In this document: positions 52,801 to 61,291 of the stretch, in pieces
Layout of the letters: every line of letters begins with the position of its first letter
How positions within the stretch are numbered: position 1 is the first letter of the stretch
From: Roseiarcus sp963833955
Lineage (GTDB): Bacteria; Pseudomonadota; Alphaproteobacteria; Rhizobiales; Beijerinckiaceae
NCBI GenBank assembly: GCA_963833955.1
Contig: CAWHZY010000010.1
Span: 186,001 to 250,000 of the forward strand
DNA length: 64,000 nt
Direction: 5' to 3'
The notes under the pieces: generated by a model
What the model saw: the letters and a program-made list of their open reading frames with translations, nothing else
The model's database searches: none
Told to the model about the DNA's origin: nothing
Program-made: the position numbers and the translations under genes

Positions 52801-54280
52801 CAAAGCGGCGCCGCTTGTCGCGGTCGCCAAAATCGACAATGCGCAGAGGCTGGTCTGCATCGACGCTCAAGCCTCGCGGCTCGGCTTGACCTCAGGCCTT
52901 TCGCTTCCCGACGCGCGCGCCCGCTTTCCGGCTCTCATCGTGGTCGAGGCCGAGCCTCTTGAAGAAGCGCAGCTTCTGACGCGTCTCTGCGACTGGTGCT
53001 CCCGTTATACCCCGCTGGCCGCGCTCGATGGGCGCGACGGGCTGATGCTCGACATTTCCGGCGTCGCTCATCTGTTCGAGGGCGAGGCGGCGCTGATCGA
53101 GGATTGTCGCGCGCGGCTCTCCGCGCAAGGAATCACCGTCGTCATCGGCGCCGCCGGCAATCCGCGCGCGGCCTGGGCGCTGGCGCGGTTTTCGCGCGTG
53201 AGGACCGCGCCCGAGTCCTTGAGCGACAAGGCGTTCGTCAAGCTCTTTCACGATCTGCCGCTCGCGGCCCTCGGCCTCGACGAGAAAATTATTGCTGACA
53301 TGGCGCGAGCGGGCTTGAGACGCATCGGCGACATCGCATTGAGGCCCCGCGCGCCGATCACGGCGCGGTTCGGCGCCGTTCCGATGGCGCGGCTCGACGC
53401 GCTCAAGGGCCTCGAGCGTTCGTCGATCGCGCCGCGCTTCAGGGCGCCGGATTTCTGCGCCGAGCGGCAGTTCGCTTCGCCCATCCAGACGGTCGAGGCG
53501 ATCGAGGTTCAGTTGCGCAAGCTCGCTGACGATCTTGTCGTGCTGCTCGAGCGGCAGGCCAGGGGCGCGCGGCGGATCGAACTCAGCCTCTATCGCGTCG
53601 ACGGCGCCATGCGCCGCATTCGCATCGGCGCCTCCCAGCCGCTCAATGAAGCGCGCGCGATCGTGCGGCTCATCGCCGAGCGGCTCGCCAGTCCGAACGA
53701 GGACGCCATCGACGCCGGCTATGGCGTCGATCTCATGCGCCTCTCTTGCCTCACGGCCGAGCCGCTTGCGCCCTCCGAGGCCGAGCTTGAGCGCACGCAC
53801 GAGGCCGAGCGCGCGCGCTCACTCGTTGAGCTTCTCGACCGGCTCTCCGCGCGGCTCGGGGCGCGCGCGGTGACGCGGCGCGAGCTTATCGATGCGCATC
53901 TGCCCGAGCAGGCCGAGGCGGCCGCGCCCGCCGCATTGGGGGAAGCGCGGCTGCGTAGCGAGGAGCTTCAGGCGAGGACAGCGGGCGCCCCGGCGCGGCC
54001 CTTGCGCCTTTTCGCCCGCCCGGAGCCGATCGAAACGCTCGCCGAAGTGCCCGATGGGCCCCCTTTGCGTTTCCGCTGGCGGCGCGTCCTGCATGATGTC
54101 ACGGCCATCGAGGGCCCGGAGCGCATCGCCGCGCCCTGGTGGCGACATGCGGGAGCGCCGACGCGCGACTATTTCCGCGCCGAGGATTCCGAAGGCCGCC
54201 GCTTCTGGCTCTATCGCGAGGGCCTGTGGGGCCGCGAGACAATGCGGCCGAAATGGTTTGTGCATGGCCTGTTCGGGTAG
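52724..54280 (+). CDS. imuB: ImuB, Y-family DNA polymerase-like protein
   Basis: This 518-residue protein is the catalytically inactive Y-family polymerase homologue that acts as the hub of the ImuA-ImuB-DnaE2 mutasome. The start is TTG 52724, within imuA. It begins RRFLSLWLPRLATDRARR, where active polymerases carry the metal aspartate, which is absent here. The thumb/little-finger region contains the LDALKGLERSSIAPRF and EAIEVQLRKLADDLVVLLERQARGARRIELSLYRVDG segments. dnaE2 does not follow, although it normally does. Confidence 0.9.
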   Translation: MTTRRFLSLWLPRLATDRARRLGGVDKAAPLVAVAKIDNAQRLVCIDAQASRLGLTSGLSLPDARARFPALIVVEAEPLEEAQLLTRLCDWCSRYTPLAALDGRDGLMLDISGVAHLFEGEAALIEDCRARLSAQGITVVIGAAGNPRAAWALARFSRVRTAPESLSDKAFVKLFHDLPLAALGLDEKIIADMARAGLRRIGDIALRPRAPITARFGAVPMARLDALKGLERSSIAPRFRAPDFCAERQFASPIQTVEAIEVQLRKLADDLVVLLERQARGARRIELSLYRVDGAMRRIRIGASQPLNEARAIVRLIAERLASPNEDAIDAGYGVDLMRLSCLTAEPLAPSEAELERTHEAERARSLVELLDRLSARLGARAVTRRELIDAHLPEQAEAAAPAALGEARLRSEELQARTAGAPARPLRLFARPEPIETLAEVPDGPPLRFRWRRVLHDVTAIEGPERIAAPWWRHAGAPTRDYFRAEDSEGRRFWLYREGLWGRETMRPKWFVHGLFG

Positions 54281-54476
54281 GAGGTTGACGGCGGGGGCGC
54301 CCTTGACGCGCGAGCGCGCTCACGGACAACATGTCGCCCAGGCTCTAAAAGCGCGGCTCGCGAAACAGTCGAAACCGGCTCTTCGCGCAAAAGCGCGTGA
54401 AATCAACATATACTGAGAGCGGATGGCGATTCGAAGCGGATCGCAAAGCGCTTTAACGGCGAATCGAGAGCGTCAA

Positions 54477-55403
54477 ATGCAGGCCGCCAGGGCCATTCTG
54501 AACGTCCGTCATCTGACCACCTACCGCTACAAGCGGCCGGTCGAGTTTGGTGATCACCGCATGATGATGCGCCCGCGCGACGGCCATGATCAGCGCCTCC
54601 TGTCGTCGGAACTCGACATCGAGCCCGAGCCCAGGCGGCTGCGCTGGCTCTACGACACCTTCGACAATTGCGTCGCTGTCGCCTCGTTCTCCGGCTCCTG
54701 GACATCGCTCCGGGTCGAGAACCGCTTCTCCGTCGAGCGGATCGAAGACGACCAGCCGGGCGGCGAGATCGACCCGCGGGCGCAGTTCTTTCCCTTTTCC
54801 TACGCGGCCGAGGAATTGCCCGACATCGCTCGGGCGATGGAGCGCCTGTACAGCGATCCCGCCGGGGACATCGACCGCTGGGTGCGCCAATTCGTCTCCT
54901 CGGGGTCGACGATCCTGACCAGCCATCTTCTGATGACGATGACCTACGCGATCAAGGAAGGGTTCTCTTACGAACGCCGCGAGGCGGCCGGAGTCCAGAC
55001 GCCGCTCCAGACCTTGGAACGACGCCGCGGCTCTTGCCGCGATTTCGCGGTCCTGATGATCGAGGCGGCGCGCGCGCTCGGCGTCGCCGCGCGTTTCGTC
55101 TCCGGCTACGTCTACGTTCCGAAGGGGGACGACGAGCCCGTTCGGCTGGGCGGCGGGGCGACGCACGCCTGGTGCCAGATCTATCTGCCGGGCGCCGGCT
55201 GGGTCGAGTTCGATCCCACGAACGGCCTCGTCGGCAGCAAGGACCTCATCCGCGTCGCGGTCGCGCGCAATCCTTCCCAGGCCGCGCCTTTGACCGGCGC
55301 CTATTTTGGCGCTTCCGGCGACGAATTGGGCATGGAGGTTACGGTCGAGGTGACGCAGCCGAAGCAGATCGAGCCGAGCCTCGCAGTGGGTCTAGGGGTC
55401 TGA
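54477..55403 (+). CDS. Transglutaminase-like cysteine protease family protein
   Basis: This 308-residue protein has the bacterial transglutaminase-like layout: an N-terminal beta region (ILNVRHLTTYRYKRPVEFGDHRMMMRPRDGHDQRLLSSELDIEP) and the catalytic domain with Cys187 (RRGSCRDFAVLMIEAARALG), His230 (GGGATHAWCQIYLPG) and Asp246 (GWVEFDPTNG). It may act as a protease, amidase or cross-linker. The start at 54477 puts the conserved RHLTTYRY at the beginning; a start at 54423 is possible. It converges on the methyltransferase gene with a 12-bp overlap. Confidence 0.85.
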   Translation: MQAARAILNVRHLTTYRYKRPVEFGDHRMMMRPRDGHDQRLLSSELDIEPEPRRLRWLYDTFDNCVAVASFSGSWTSLRVENRFSVERIEDDQPGGEIDPRAQFFPFSYAAEELPDIARAMERLYSDPAGDIDRWVRQFVSSGSTILTSHLLMTMTYAIKEGFSYERREAAGVQTPLQTLERRRGSCRDFAVLMIEAARALGVAARFVSGYVYVPKGDDEPVRLGGGATHAWCQIYLPGAGWVEFDPTNGLVGSKDLIRVAVARNPSQAAPLTGAYFGASGDELGMEVTVEVTQPKQIEPSLAVGLGV

Positions 55404-56357
55404 GCGACTTAATAGCGGCCGCGATGCCTCGAAGAGTATCGCCTTATGGCACAGCGGGCGTCTCGAAGCGATGCGTCGGGCGAGCGCGAACCTTTGCTCA
55501 AATACTGGATATACGTCCCTCGAGGCCGCTTCGCGGCGACCTCTGAGTACGTAGGTCTGATGGCTTGCGTCCGCCTCAACGCTCGCCGCCTTGACCGCGA
55601 CGATGAAAAGCCGGGGGTAGGCGAACAGGGTTCGGCCGTCGGATTGGACCGGATAGGCCTCCTTGAGGCCGGTGCGGTAGCGAGCCAGAAATTCGCAGCG
55701 CTCGTCGTCGCCGAGCCGCTCCAGGAACGGCTGCAGGGTCGAGCCGGCGAACCAATCGGCGATGCTGTGCGGTCCGTCCAGCGGATGAACGTAGGTCGTC
55801 ATCCAGACGTCGACCTGCGAGGCGTAAGGCCTGAGCCAATCGTAATAGTCCTCGTAACCGGCGATGAGGGGCTGGGTCTTGGCGATCGGCACCAGGCGCG
55901 ACGACCAGGGTCCATCGGCCGCGACCATGCGCATGAGCGCATGCGAGGCTTCGTTGGCCGTGTTCGGCATCTGCGCCGCCAGCGCCCCGCCTGGCGCAAG
56001 ATAGGACATCAGGCGCGGAAAAAGCCGATCGTGATCAGGCAGGAATTGCAGCGCGGCGTTGGCGAAGATGAGATCCGGCTGATCCTCGGGCGCCCAATCC
56101 GCGATGTCCTGCTTGAGGAATTGAGCCCGCGGCTCGCGCACTCGCGCATGCGCAAGCATGGCGTCGGACGTGTCGAGGCCGACGACCTTGGCGTCTCCGA
56201 AGCGACGGAGCAGCAATTCTGCGCTGTTGCCAGGACCACAACCGAGATCATAGACGTGGCTCGCATCGGCAAGGGGAATGCGCGACAGCAAGTCGCGCGC
56301 CGCGCGCATACGTTCGGCCTCGAACTTCGAGTAGAGAGTCGGGTTCCAATCGGCCAT
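55392..56357 (-). CDS. tam: Trans-aconitate 2-methyltransferase-like protein with long C-terminal extension
   Basis: The first about 256 residues match trans-aconitate methyltransferase: ADWNPTLYSKFEAERMRAARDLLSRIP, the AdoMet motif VYDLGCGPGNSAELLLRRF, DLIFANAALQFLPDH, ALAAQMPNTANEASH and FLARYRTGLKEAYPVQSDGRTLFAYPRLFIVAVKA. The normal protein ends there. Here about 65 more residues follow with no known match, overlapping the convergent transglutaminase gene by 12 bp. The original stop has probably been lost. The start at 56357 matches the family (MADWNP). Confidence 0.8.
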   Translation of the reverse strand: MADWNPTLYSKFEAERMRAARDLLSRIPLADASHVYDLGCGPGNSAELLLRRFGDAKVVGLDTSDAMLAHARVREPRAQFLKQDIADWAPEDQPDLIFANAALQFLPDHDRLFPRLMSYLAPGGALAAQMPNTANEASHALMRMVAADGPWSSRLVPIAKTQPLIAGYEDYYDWLRPYASQVDVWMTTYVHPLDGPHSIADWFAGSTLQPFLERLGDDERCEFLARYRTGLKEAYPVQSDGRTLFAYPRLFIVAVKAASVEADASHQTYVLRGRREAASRDVYPVFEQRFALARRIASRRPLCHKAILFEASRPLLSRSDP

Positions 56358-56436
56358 CAGCATGAGTTTTCGAAGCGCCTCGAGACGGCGCCCCTCATCG
56401 CGCAGATTGAAGGCTGAAGTCGGGCGCTCCAGTTGA

Positions 56437-56574
56437 GCGGCGCGAAGTGGTTGACGACGACGAGCAGCGCAAGCAGCGCGATGCCCGCCCCAGCCTCCAG
56501 CCGATCAGCTTTTTTTCAATCGGCAGCAGCGGCTCGCAGGCGCTCGTCGCTTCGCGCAAATCGGGTTTGGGCAT
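56437..56574 (-). pseudogene. Possible frameshifted small membrane protein
   Basis: From ATG 56572-56574 the frame encodes PKPDLREATSACEPLLPIEKKLIGW. In the next frame the sequence continues with GAGIALLALLVVVNHFAPLNW, a single membrane helix. Together they resemble small one-helix proteins, but one frameshift separates them near 56492. Support is limited to this pattern. Confidence 0.28.
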
Positions 56575-56758
56575 CGGAAGTTTCCTCGATCAGGACACGA
56601 GCGGCGGTTTGACGCCGGCGAAGAAGACACATCACCACGCCGCCGCCCGGAGGGGGAGGATTGCTTCGGACATTGCAGAGCCTCGACCCAATCCCGACGA
56701 TCACCGGTTATTAATTGAGTTATTCTATAGACTTTTGGTAAAAGAATCAATCGGACTC

Positions 56759-56873
56759 ATACCAATTCTAATTGAGCGCAACTCATCGCGCTCAAACCCG
56801 CGCAACGGCGCGGGCGCGCATTCGCGCTTCGGCCATAAGGCGATGATCGGTTCCGATCATCAAGTCTTGGTAT
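56759..56873. repeat. ATACCA...TGGTAT repeat element, copy 2 (longer form)
   Basis: The element begins ATACCAATTCT and ends AAGTCTTGGTAT. Its right end contains CGATGATCGG-TT-CCGATCATC (56841-56859), almost the same as the copy at 14131-14164. The interior has further GC-rich inverted stretches. It looks like a small non-autonomous mobile element or palindromic repeat. The following 280 bp to the pilus gene are A/T-richer and show no gene. Confidence 0.6.
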
Positions 56874-57155
56874 CACGAGAAAAATAAGGAACGCTCGCGC
56901 TATATCGTTTTCGATAGGTATTACCGTCATGGGGGGGAGCCATCGGCTTTCGCACCCGCGCTCGGAATTGTCCGGCCCAAGCCGCAAGACATCCTTGCCA
57001 AAGATCTAATCGAGTCTCGAATTATTCTGTCGCTCTACTTTACCATCTTTCTCAATCAATTGGATAATCTCTTCCCGTACACTGAAAACGGAGCAATTCG
57101 GCCCGCTCCGGGTTGATTGACGCCAGCTTCTCATGGCTTGGTTGAGGAGATTGTG

Positions 57156-57629
57156 ATGTTTGGACGGATCTCCGCCGGGCGGTTTTCGCAGATGCTTAGC
57201 CGTCCGCATTCCGAAGGCGCGGGCGCAGTCGCCCTCGCCGCAGCGATGCCGCTCGCCGTGCTGGCTCTTGCTGTGACCGCTGATTACGCCAAGGTGTCCC
57301 ACTTCAGGAGCAGCGTTCAGAAGGCGGCGGACGCGGCCTCAGTCGCCACGGCGGAGGCGGTGGCGCGGCAGCCGGACATCGCCCTCGACAACGACGCCCT
57401 TGCGGGACAAGTCGCAGATGTCGTCTTCCTGGACCACGCCCCTCGAGGCGCCGGAATGCCCAATGTCGCTGTGAAGAGCAGCGCCGCCGCGGTGACGGCG
57501 ACAGTTGGATATACAGGTCTGGCCCCGAGCAATTTCGGCTCGGTTCTCGGTTATGACGCGGTCAGCGCCGATGCGTCGTCAACCTCGCTCGCGCGCGTCG
57601 CGGATTTCCGGCCAACGGTTGCCCGCTGA
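57156..57629 (+). CDS. TadE/TadG-like pilus-associated protein
   Basis: This 157-residue protein begins after GAGGAG and has a short basic leader, then GAGAVALAAAMPLAVLALAVTADYAKVSHFRSSVQKAADAASVATAEAV, the single helix and following segment typical of the Tad pilus-associated N-terminal domain. Full TadG proteins add a von Willebrand-type domain, which is missing. No other tad/cpa genes are near. It may be a minor pilin-like protein acting with a tad locus elsewhere. Confidence 0.7.
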   Translation: MFGRISAGRFSQMLSRPHSEGAGAVALAAAMPLAVLALAVTADYAKVSHFRSSVQKAADAASVATAEAVARQPDIALDNDALAGQVADVVFLDHAPRGAGMPNVAVKSSAAAVTATVGYTGLAPSNFGSVLGYDAVSADASSTSLARVADFRPTVAR

Positions 57630-57723
57630 GCGCGGGCGTTTTCGTCTCGCGTTAACGCAAGTCGTGTAGACCTCGGAGGCTTGGCGCCGCGTGGCGGACC
57701 GCCTGCCAAAGCCGGGAGGTCGC

Positions 57724-58140
57724 ATGAAAGGTTACATCGATCCCACCAAAGAGGCTTTCGCCGCCTTTCGCGCCGACGACCGGCCCGGCCCCATCCATAT
57801 GCTCAACCTGGTCAAATTGCGCGCTCATGCCGCCTATCCGGACGGGCGCGACGCGACCGGGGCTGAGGCCTATGGCGCCTACGGGCGAGAGAGCGAGCCG
57901 GTTTTCTCGCGCCTCGGGGGGTCGATCCTCTGGCGCGGCGCCTTCGAGCACACCCTGATCGGACCTCCTGGGGAGCGCTGGGATCTCTGCTTCATCGCGC
58001 AATACCCGACTGTCGCCGCCTTCGTCGCGATGATTCGCGACCCCGTCTACCGCGAAGCGGTCAAGCACCGGCAGGCGGCGGTGGAGGATTCGCGGCTCAT
58101 CCGCCTCGCGCCCGGCGCGGTCGGAGTTGGCTTCGGCTGA
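57724..58140 (+). CDS. DUF1330 family protein
   Basis: This 138-residue protein follows a GGGAGG site. It matches the DUF1330 (dimeric alpha/beta barrel) pattern: PGPIHMLNLVKLRAHAAYPDGRDATGAEAYGAYGRESEPVFSRLGGSILWRG and IAQYPTVAAFVAMIRDPVYREAVKHRQAAVEDSRLI. Function of the family is unknown. The ATG at 57691 lies in frame but without a good site. Confidence 0.78.
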   Translation: MKGYIDPTKEAFAAFRADDRPGPIHMLNLVKLRAHAAYPDGRDATGAEAYGAYGRESEPVFSRLGGSILWRGAFEHTLIGPPGERWDLCFIAQYPTVAAFVAMIRDPVYREAVKHRQAAVEDSRLIRLAPGAVGVGFG

Positions 58141-58213
58141 ACCCTGCACAAATGAAAGCCACAGAAATCGATTGCCTCTTGCCGCTTTCTCGGGCCTCGG
58201 TTAGACCCGCTTC

Positions 58214-58438
58214 ATGACCAAGCCAGTGCCATGGATCATCGGCATTATCGGCATCGTGTTCATGGGCGTCGCGCTGGTCTACTGGCTCACGCCCGCGGGC
58301 GGCCTGCCGAGCTTCCTGCCCGGTTTTGACGCCGGGTCCGATCACTTCCACGTCACGCACGCGCTTGGCTCATTGATCATAGCGCTCTTCCTGTTTGCGG
58401 TCGCCATCATCTGGTTTCAACTGATCTCCGACGACTAG
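58214..58438 (+). CDS. Small two-helix membrane protein
   Basis: This 74-residue protein has two membrane helices (PWIIGIIGIVFMGVALVYWL and ALGSLIIALFLFAVAIIWFQLI) joined by a short loop with the segment GFDAGSDHFHVTHA. It lies 111 bp before the STAS gene on the same strand. The two-helix small protein type is common in alphaproteobacteria, without known function. A link to the partner-switching genes is possible but unproven. Confidence 0.62.
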   Translation: MTKPVPWIIGIIGIVFMGVALVYWLTPAGGLPSFLPGFDAGSDHFHVTHALGSLIIALFLFAVAIIWFQLISDD

Positions 58439-58548
58439 TGCTCGAGCTCGTGGGAACGCACTGGAGCACCCGAGCCCGCCCTTGTCGCCAAACCGTCATG
58501 AACGGCGCTTACTCATCTCATGCGACACGCAGCCGGGAAAGTGCGCGC

Positions 58549-58917
58549 ATGGATATGAAAGTCATCCAGGGCGACGATGAGATGACTCACGTCATCCTCG
58601 ACGGGCGCTTTGACATTCAAGGCGCGCAGGAGGTCGATTCCCGATTTGAGGAGCTGGCGAAGAGCAGCAAGGCGCTCGTCGTCGACCTCTCCAGGGTTTC
58701 GTTCCTTGCGTCGCTCGGGATTCGTACGCTGATGCTGAGCGCCAAGACGCTCCTTCGGCGAGGCGCCGAAATGGCGGTCTGCGGCGCCGGCGAGAGCGTT
58801 GAAAAGGTTCTGCGCACGACCGGCTTCAATGAAGTCGCCGGACTTTACCCCGACTATGACACGGCCGCCCGCGCGCTCCAGGAGAGGCTTGCCGCCTTTT
58901 CGGGCAAGAAAGCATGA
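58549..58917 (+). CDS. STAS-domain anti-sigma factor antagonist (RsbV/SpoIIAA-like)
   Basis: This 122-residue protein starts at ATG 58549, with GGAAA upstream. The STAS domain contains THVILDGRFDIQGAQEVDSRFEEL and the switch segment VVDLSRVSFLASLGIRTLM. Ser55 in the S-x-G motif is the expected phosphorylation site. When dephosphorylated, the protein should bind the kinase encoded next and free its target. Its stop overlaps the kinase start by 4 bp (ATGA). Confidence 0.87.
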   Translation: MDMKVIQGDDEMTHVILDGRFDIQGAQEVDSRFEELAKSSKALVVDLSRVSFLASLGIRTLMLSAKTLLRRGAEMAVCGAGESVEKVLRTTGFNEVAGLYPDYDTAARALQERLAAFSGKKA

Positions 58918-59369
58918 GCGACCTTCGGCCGCCGTTCTGCTCGCGCGACTTTCCCGCGACCGTCGAGGCCGCCTCGGAGGCTGAGAACTGGATCGCCCGT
59001 CAGGCGAGCGACATGGGACTTGGTGAGGAGGCTGAATTCGCCATTGGTCTTTGCCTCGAAGAGGTGTTTCTCAACGCCGTCACGCATGGCCACGCCAATC
59101 GCGCCACCATCTCGGTGTGCGCCGAGCCCCACGGCGTCATCGTCGAGTTCGCCGACGACGGCGCGCCGTTCGATCCGACAATAGCCCCGGCCAAACGTAT
59201 CAACGGGCCGACCCAAGATTTCGATATCGGCGGCTACGGCACGGGGCTGATGCAGAAATTCTCCCGCCGCATGAGCTATCGCCGCTTTGAAGGCATGAAC
59301 CGCCTTGTGCTGGAATTCGACGCGGGCCACATCGCCAACGCCGGCCCCGACACGTTGAGCGCCTCATGA
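58914..59369 (+). CDS. Anti-sigma regulatory serine kinase (RsbW/HATPase_c-like)
   Basis: This 151-residue protein has a GHKL ATPase domain: the N-box EEVFLNAVTHGHAN near residue 50, the G1 motif FADDGAPFDP and the G2 motif GGYGTGLMQKF. Kinases of this type phosphorylate the STAS partner and sequester a sigma factor or other target. It is coupled to the STAS gene (4-bp overlap) and ends 4 bp before the phosphatase gene. The output target is not in this operon. Confidence 0.87.
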   Translation: MSDLRPPFCSRDFPATVEAASEAENWIARQASDMGLGEEAEFAIGLCLEEVFLNAVTHGHANRATISVCAEPHGVIVEFADDGAPFDPTIAPAKRINGPTQDFDIGGYGTGLMQKFSRRMSYRRFEGMNRLVLEFDAGHIANAGPDTLSAS

Positions 59370-59373
59370 CGAC

Positions 59374-60678
59374 ATGAAAGATTCCCCGGAGATGCGCGCC
59401 GCCATTCGGGCGGCGAGCGCGTTCCGTGAGCTGTCCGACAACAACATCGCGATCCTGATCGAAGCCGCCGAACTCGAGACATTCGCTCCTGACGCCGTTC
59501 TCATGGTGCAGGGCGAAACCAGCGACTACGCGATGCTGATCCTGGAGGGCGAGGTGACGGTCAGCGCCGACAGCGCCCGCGGCGCGATTCCCATTTCGAC
59601 GCTTCATGCCCCCTCGCTGGTCGGCGAACTGGGCGCGCTTGCCCAATTGCCGCGCAGCGCGACCGCGCGCGCTTGCACGCCCGTCACGGCTCTGCGCTTC
59701 GGCCGCGCCGCGCTGGTCGAAGTGGCTCAGGCGACACCGTCCTTGCTCATCGACATCATCGGCCGGATGGGCGAACGCATGCGCAAATTCAACGGCGCGA
59801 TCAGCCTTTACACCGAAGCGCTGGGAGCGCTCGAGCGGCACAATTTCGACCCCTCGCTGCTCGAGGAGCTGCGCAATCCGATTCCGGACCTGGCCGATTT
59901 CGGCCAGACCTTCGGCCGCGTGGCCGAGCAACTCATTCTGCGCCGTCAGCGCGATGACGAAATGGCGAGCGCGGCGGTCATTCAGCGCGCGCTTCTGCCC
60001 AGAGTTCGGGATTTCGCCGAAGAATCCCGCCTCGACGTCTGGGCGTCGATGACGCCGGCGCGCGACGTCGGCGGCGATTTTTTCGAACTTGTGCCCCTCG
60101 CCGACGGGCGCGTCGCGCTCGGCGTCGGCGACGTTTGCGGCAAAGGCGTGCCCGCCGCTTTGTTCATGGGCATCACCAAGACGCTCATCCGCATAAACTT
60201 ACGCGAAAATCCCGATCTGCCCGGCGCGATCGTGAAGGCGAACGCCTTTCTCGCCGACAACAATGCCGGACAATTGTTTGCGACCGTCTTATATGCGGCT
60301 TACGATCCGCGCTCGGGCGCGCTCGAATATTGCAATTGCGGCCACCTTCCCGGGCTGATCCGCCGCCCCGGCGGCGGGGTCGAGACCCTGCCTGTCGGCG
60401 GCCTGCCTGTCGGCCTGTTCGAGCCCATGAAGATGGCCGTGCACAAGGCGCAGCTTCGACCGGGCGACCTTTTCTTCCTCTACACCGATGGCGTGACCGA
60501 AGCCGAAGATCCTGAGACGCGCCAGTTCGGCGAGGGTCGCCTCGAAGGTTTGCTGGCCAAAAAAGGCCACGGCGCGAGCGCCTCGCAATGGACCGCGCGC
60601 ATCGAAGCGGCGGTGCGAGCCTTCGCGCGCGGACGGTCTCAGTTCGACGACATCACCTGCCTCGCGCTGAGGCGGTGA
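59374..60678 (+). CDS. Cyclic-nucleotide-domain PP2C (SpoIIE/RsbU-type) phosphatase
   Basis: This 434-residue protein joins a cyclic-nucleotide-binding-like domain (about 15-135; ELETFAPDAVLMVQGETSDYAMLILEGEV, VGELGALAQLPRSATARA) to a SpoIIE-type PP2C domain (about 190-432; MTPARDVGGDFFELVPL, VGDVCGKGVPAALFM, YTDGVTEAED, FDDITCLALRR with the metal aspartates). It should dephosphorylate the STAS protein in response to a ligand of the sensor domain. It completes the partner-switching operon. Confidence 0.88.
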   Translation: MKDSPEMRAAIRAASAFRELSDNNIAILIEAAELETFAPDAVLMVQGETSDYAMLILEGEVTVSADSARGAIPISTLHAPSLVGELGALAQLPRSATARACTPVTALRFGRAALVEVAQATPSLLIDIIGRMGERMRKFNGAISLYTEALGALERHNFDPSLLEELRNPIPDLADFGQTFGRVAEQLILRRQRDDEMASAAVIQRALLPRVRDFAEESRLDVWASMTPARDVGGDFFELVPLADGRVALGVGDVCGKGVPAALFMGITKTLIRINLRENPDLPGAIVKANAFLADNNAGQLFATVLYAAYDPRSGALEYCNCGHLPGLIRRPGGGVETLPVGGLPVGLFEPMKMAVHKAQLRPGDLFFLYTDGVTEAEDPETRQFGEGRLEGLLAKKGHGASASQWTARIEAAVRAFARGRSQFDDITCLALRR

Positions 60679-60710
60679 GGGTTCGGCTGCACAACGGATT
60701 TCAGCGTATT

Positions 60711-60956
60711 TTATCCTCCTATGATATACTTTGCGACCAGCGCCGTCAGTTCTTTGACGACCTCGGCTTTCGTGACCTCGAAGCTTGCTTCGCCAATCTT
60801 TCCAGCCAACTTGCTTGCCATGGCGATTACCCACGTTCCGGCCCGTTTTCCGATGCCTTCGGATGGGTTCACCTCAGCACGATCTTCTGCGAGGGCTCTC
60901 TCTAGAGCTGCAACGTCGAGCTTGTCGGCGCCAAGCGTTTTCATGGCGGCGGCCAA
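60711..60956 (-). CDS. C-terminal part of an unidentified helical protein, start unclear
   Basis: From ATG 60956 the frame encodes 81 residues, but protein-like sequence in the same frame continues upstream to a stop near 61055 (ADPLREVALAAATGADKGDFSSLAAAM). There is no ATG in that extension, so the gene is probably the truncated end of a larger one. The helix-rich sequence (LERALAEDRAEVNPSEGIGKRAGTWVIAMASKLAGKIGEASFEVTKAEVVKELTALVAKYI) loosely resembles the C-terminal part of AbiTii-type abortive-infection proteins, which I cannot verify. It converges on the phosphatase gene. Confidence 0.4.
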   Translation of the reverse strand: MAAAMKTLGADKLDVAALERALAEDRAEVNPSEGIGKRAGTWVIAMASKLAGKIGEASFEVTKAEVVKELTALVAKYIIGG

Positions 60957-61291
60957 AGACGAGAAGTCGCCTTTATCTGCGCCCGTCGCCGCGGCGAGGG
61001 CGACTTCTCTCAGCGGGTCCGCTGACCAGGATGCCTCTTGGGTGGCAGGCCATTAGCGTTGACGGGAAGATTTTTCGACAAATTCTTTTCGAGAATCCAA
61101 ATCAGATGTATAGTGTATTTTAATCACCGAAGCTATCCGCCCGAGGCGGCGGGTGGTGAGGGAGACCTAGATATGCATAGAACGCATAGTGATCGGCTGG
61201 AAGACGAGACTTTGAGGAAGGGATCGCAGGGCCTGGGAAGAACTTGACTCCAATCTCGTGTAACCCATTGAAAAGGCTCAATTCGAAAAAA

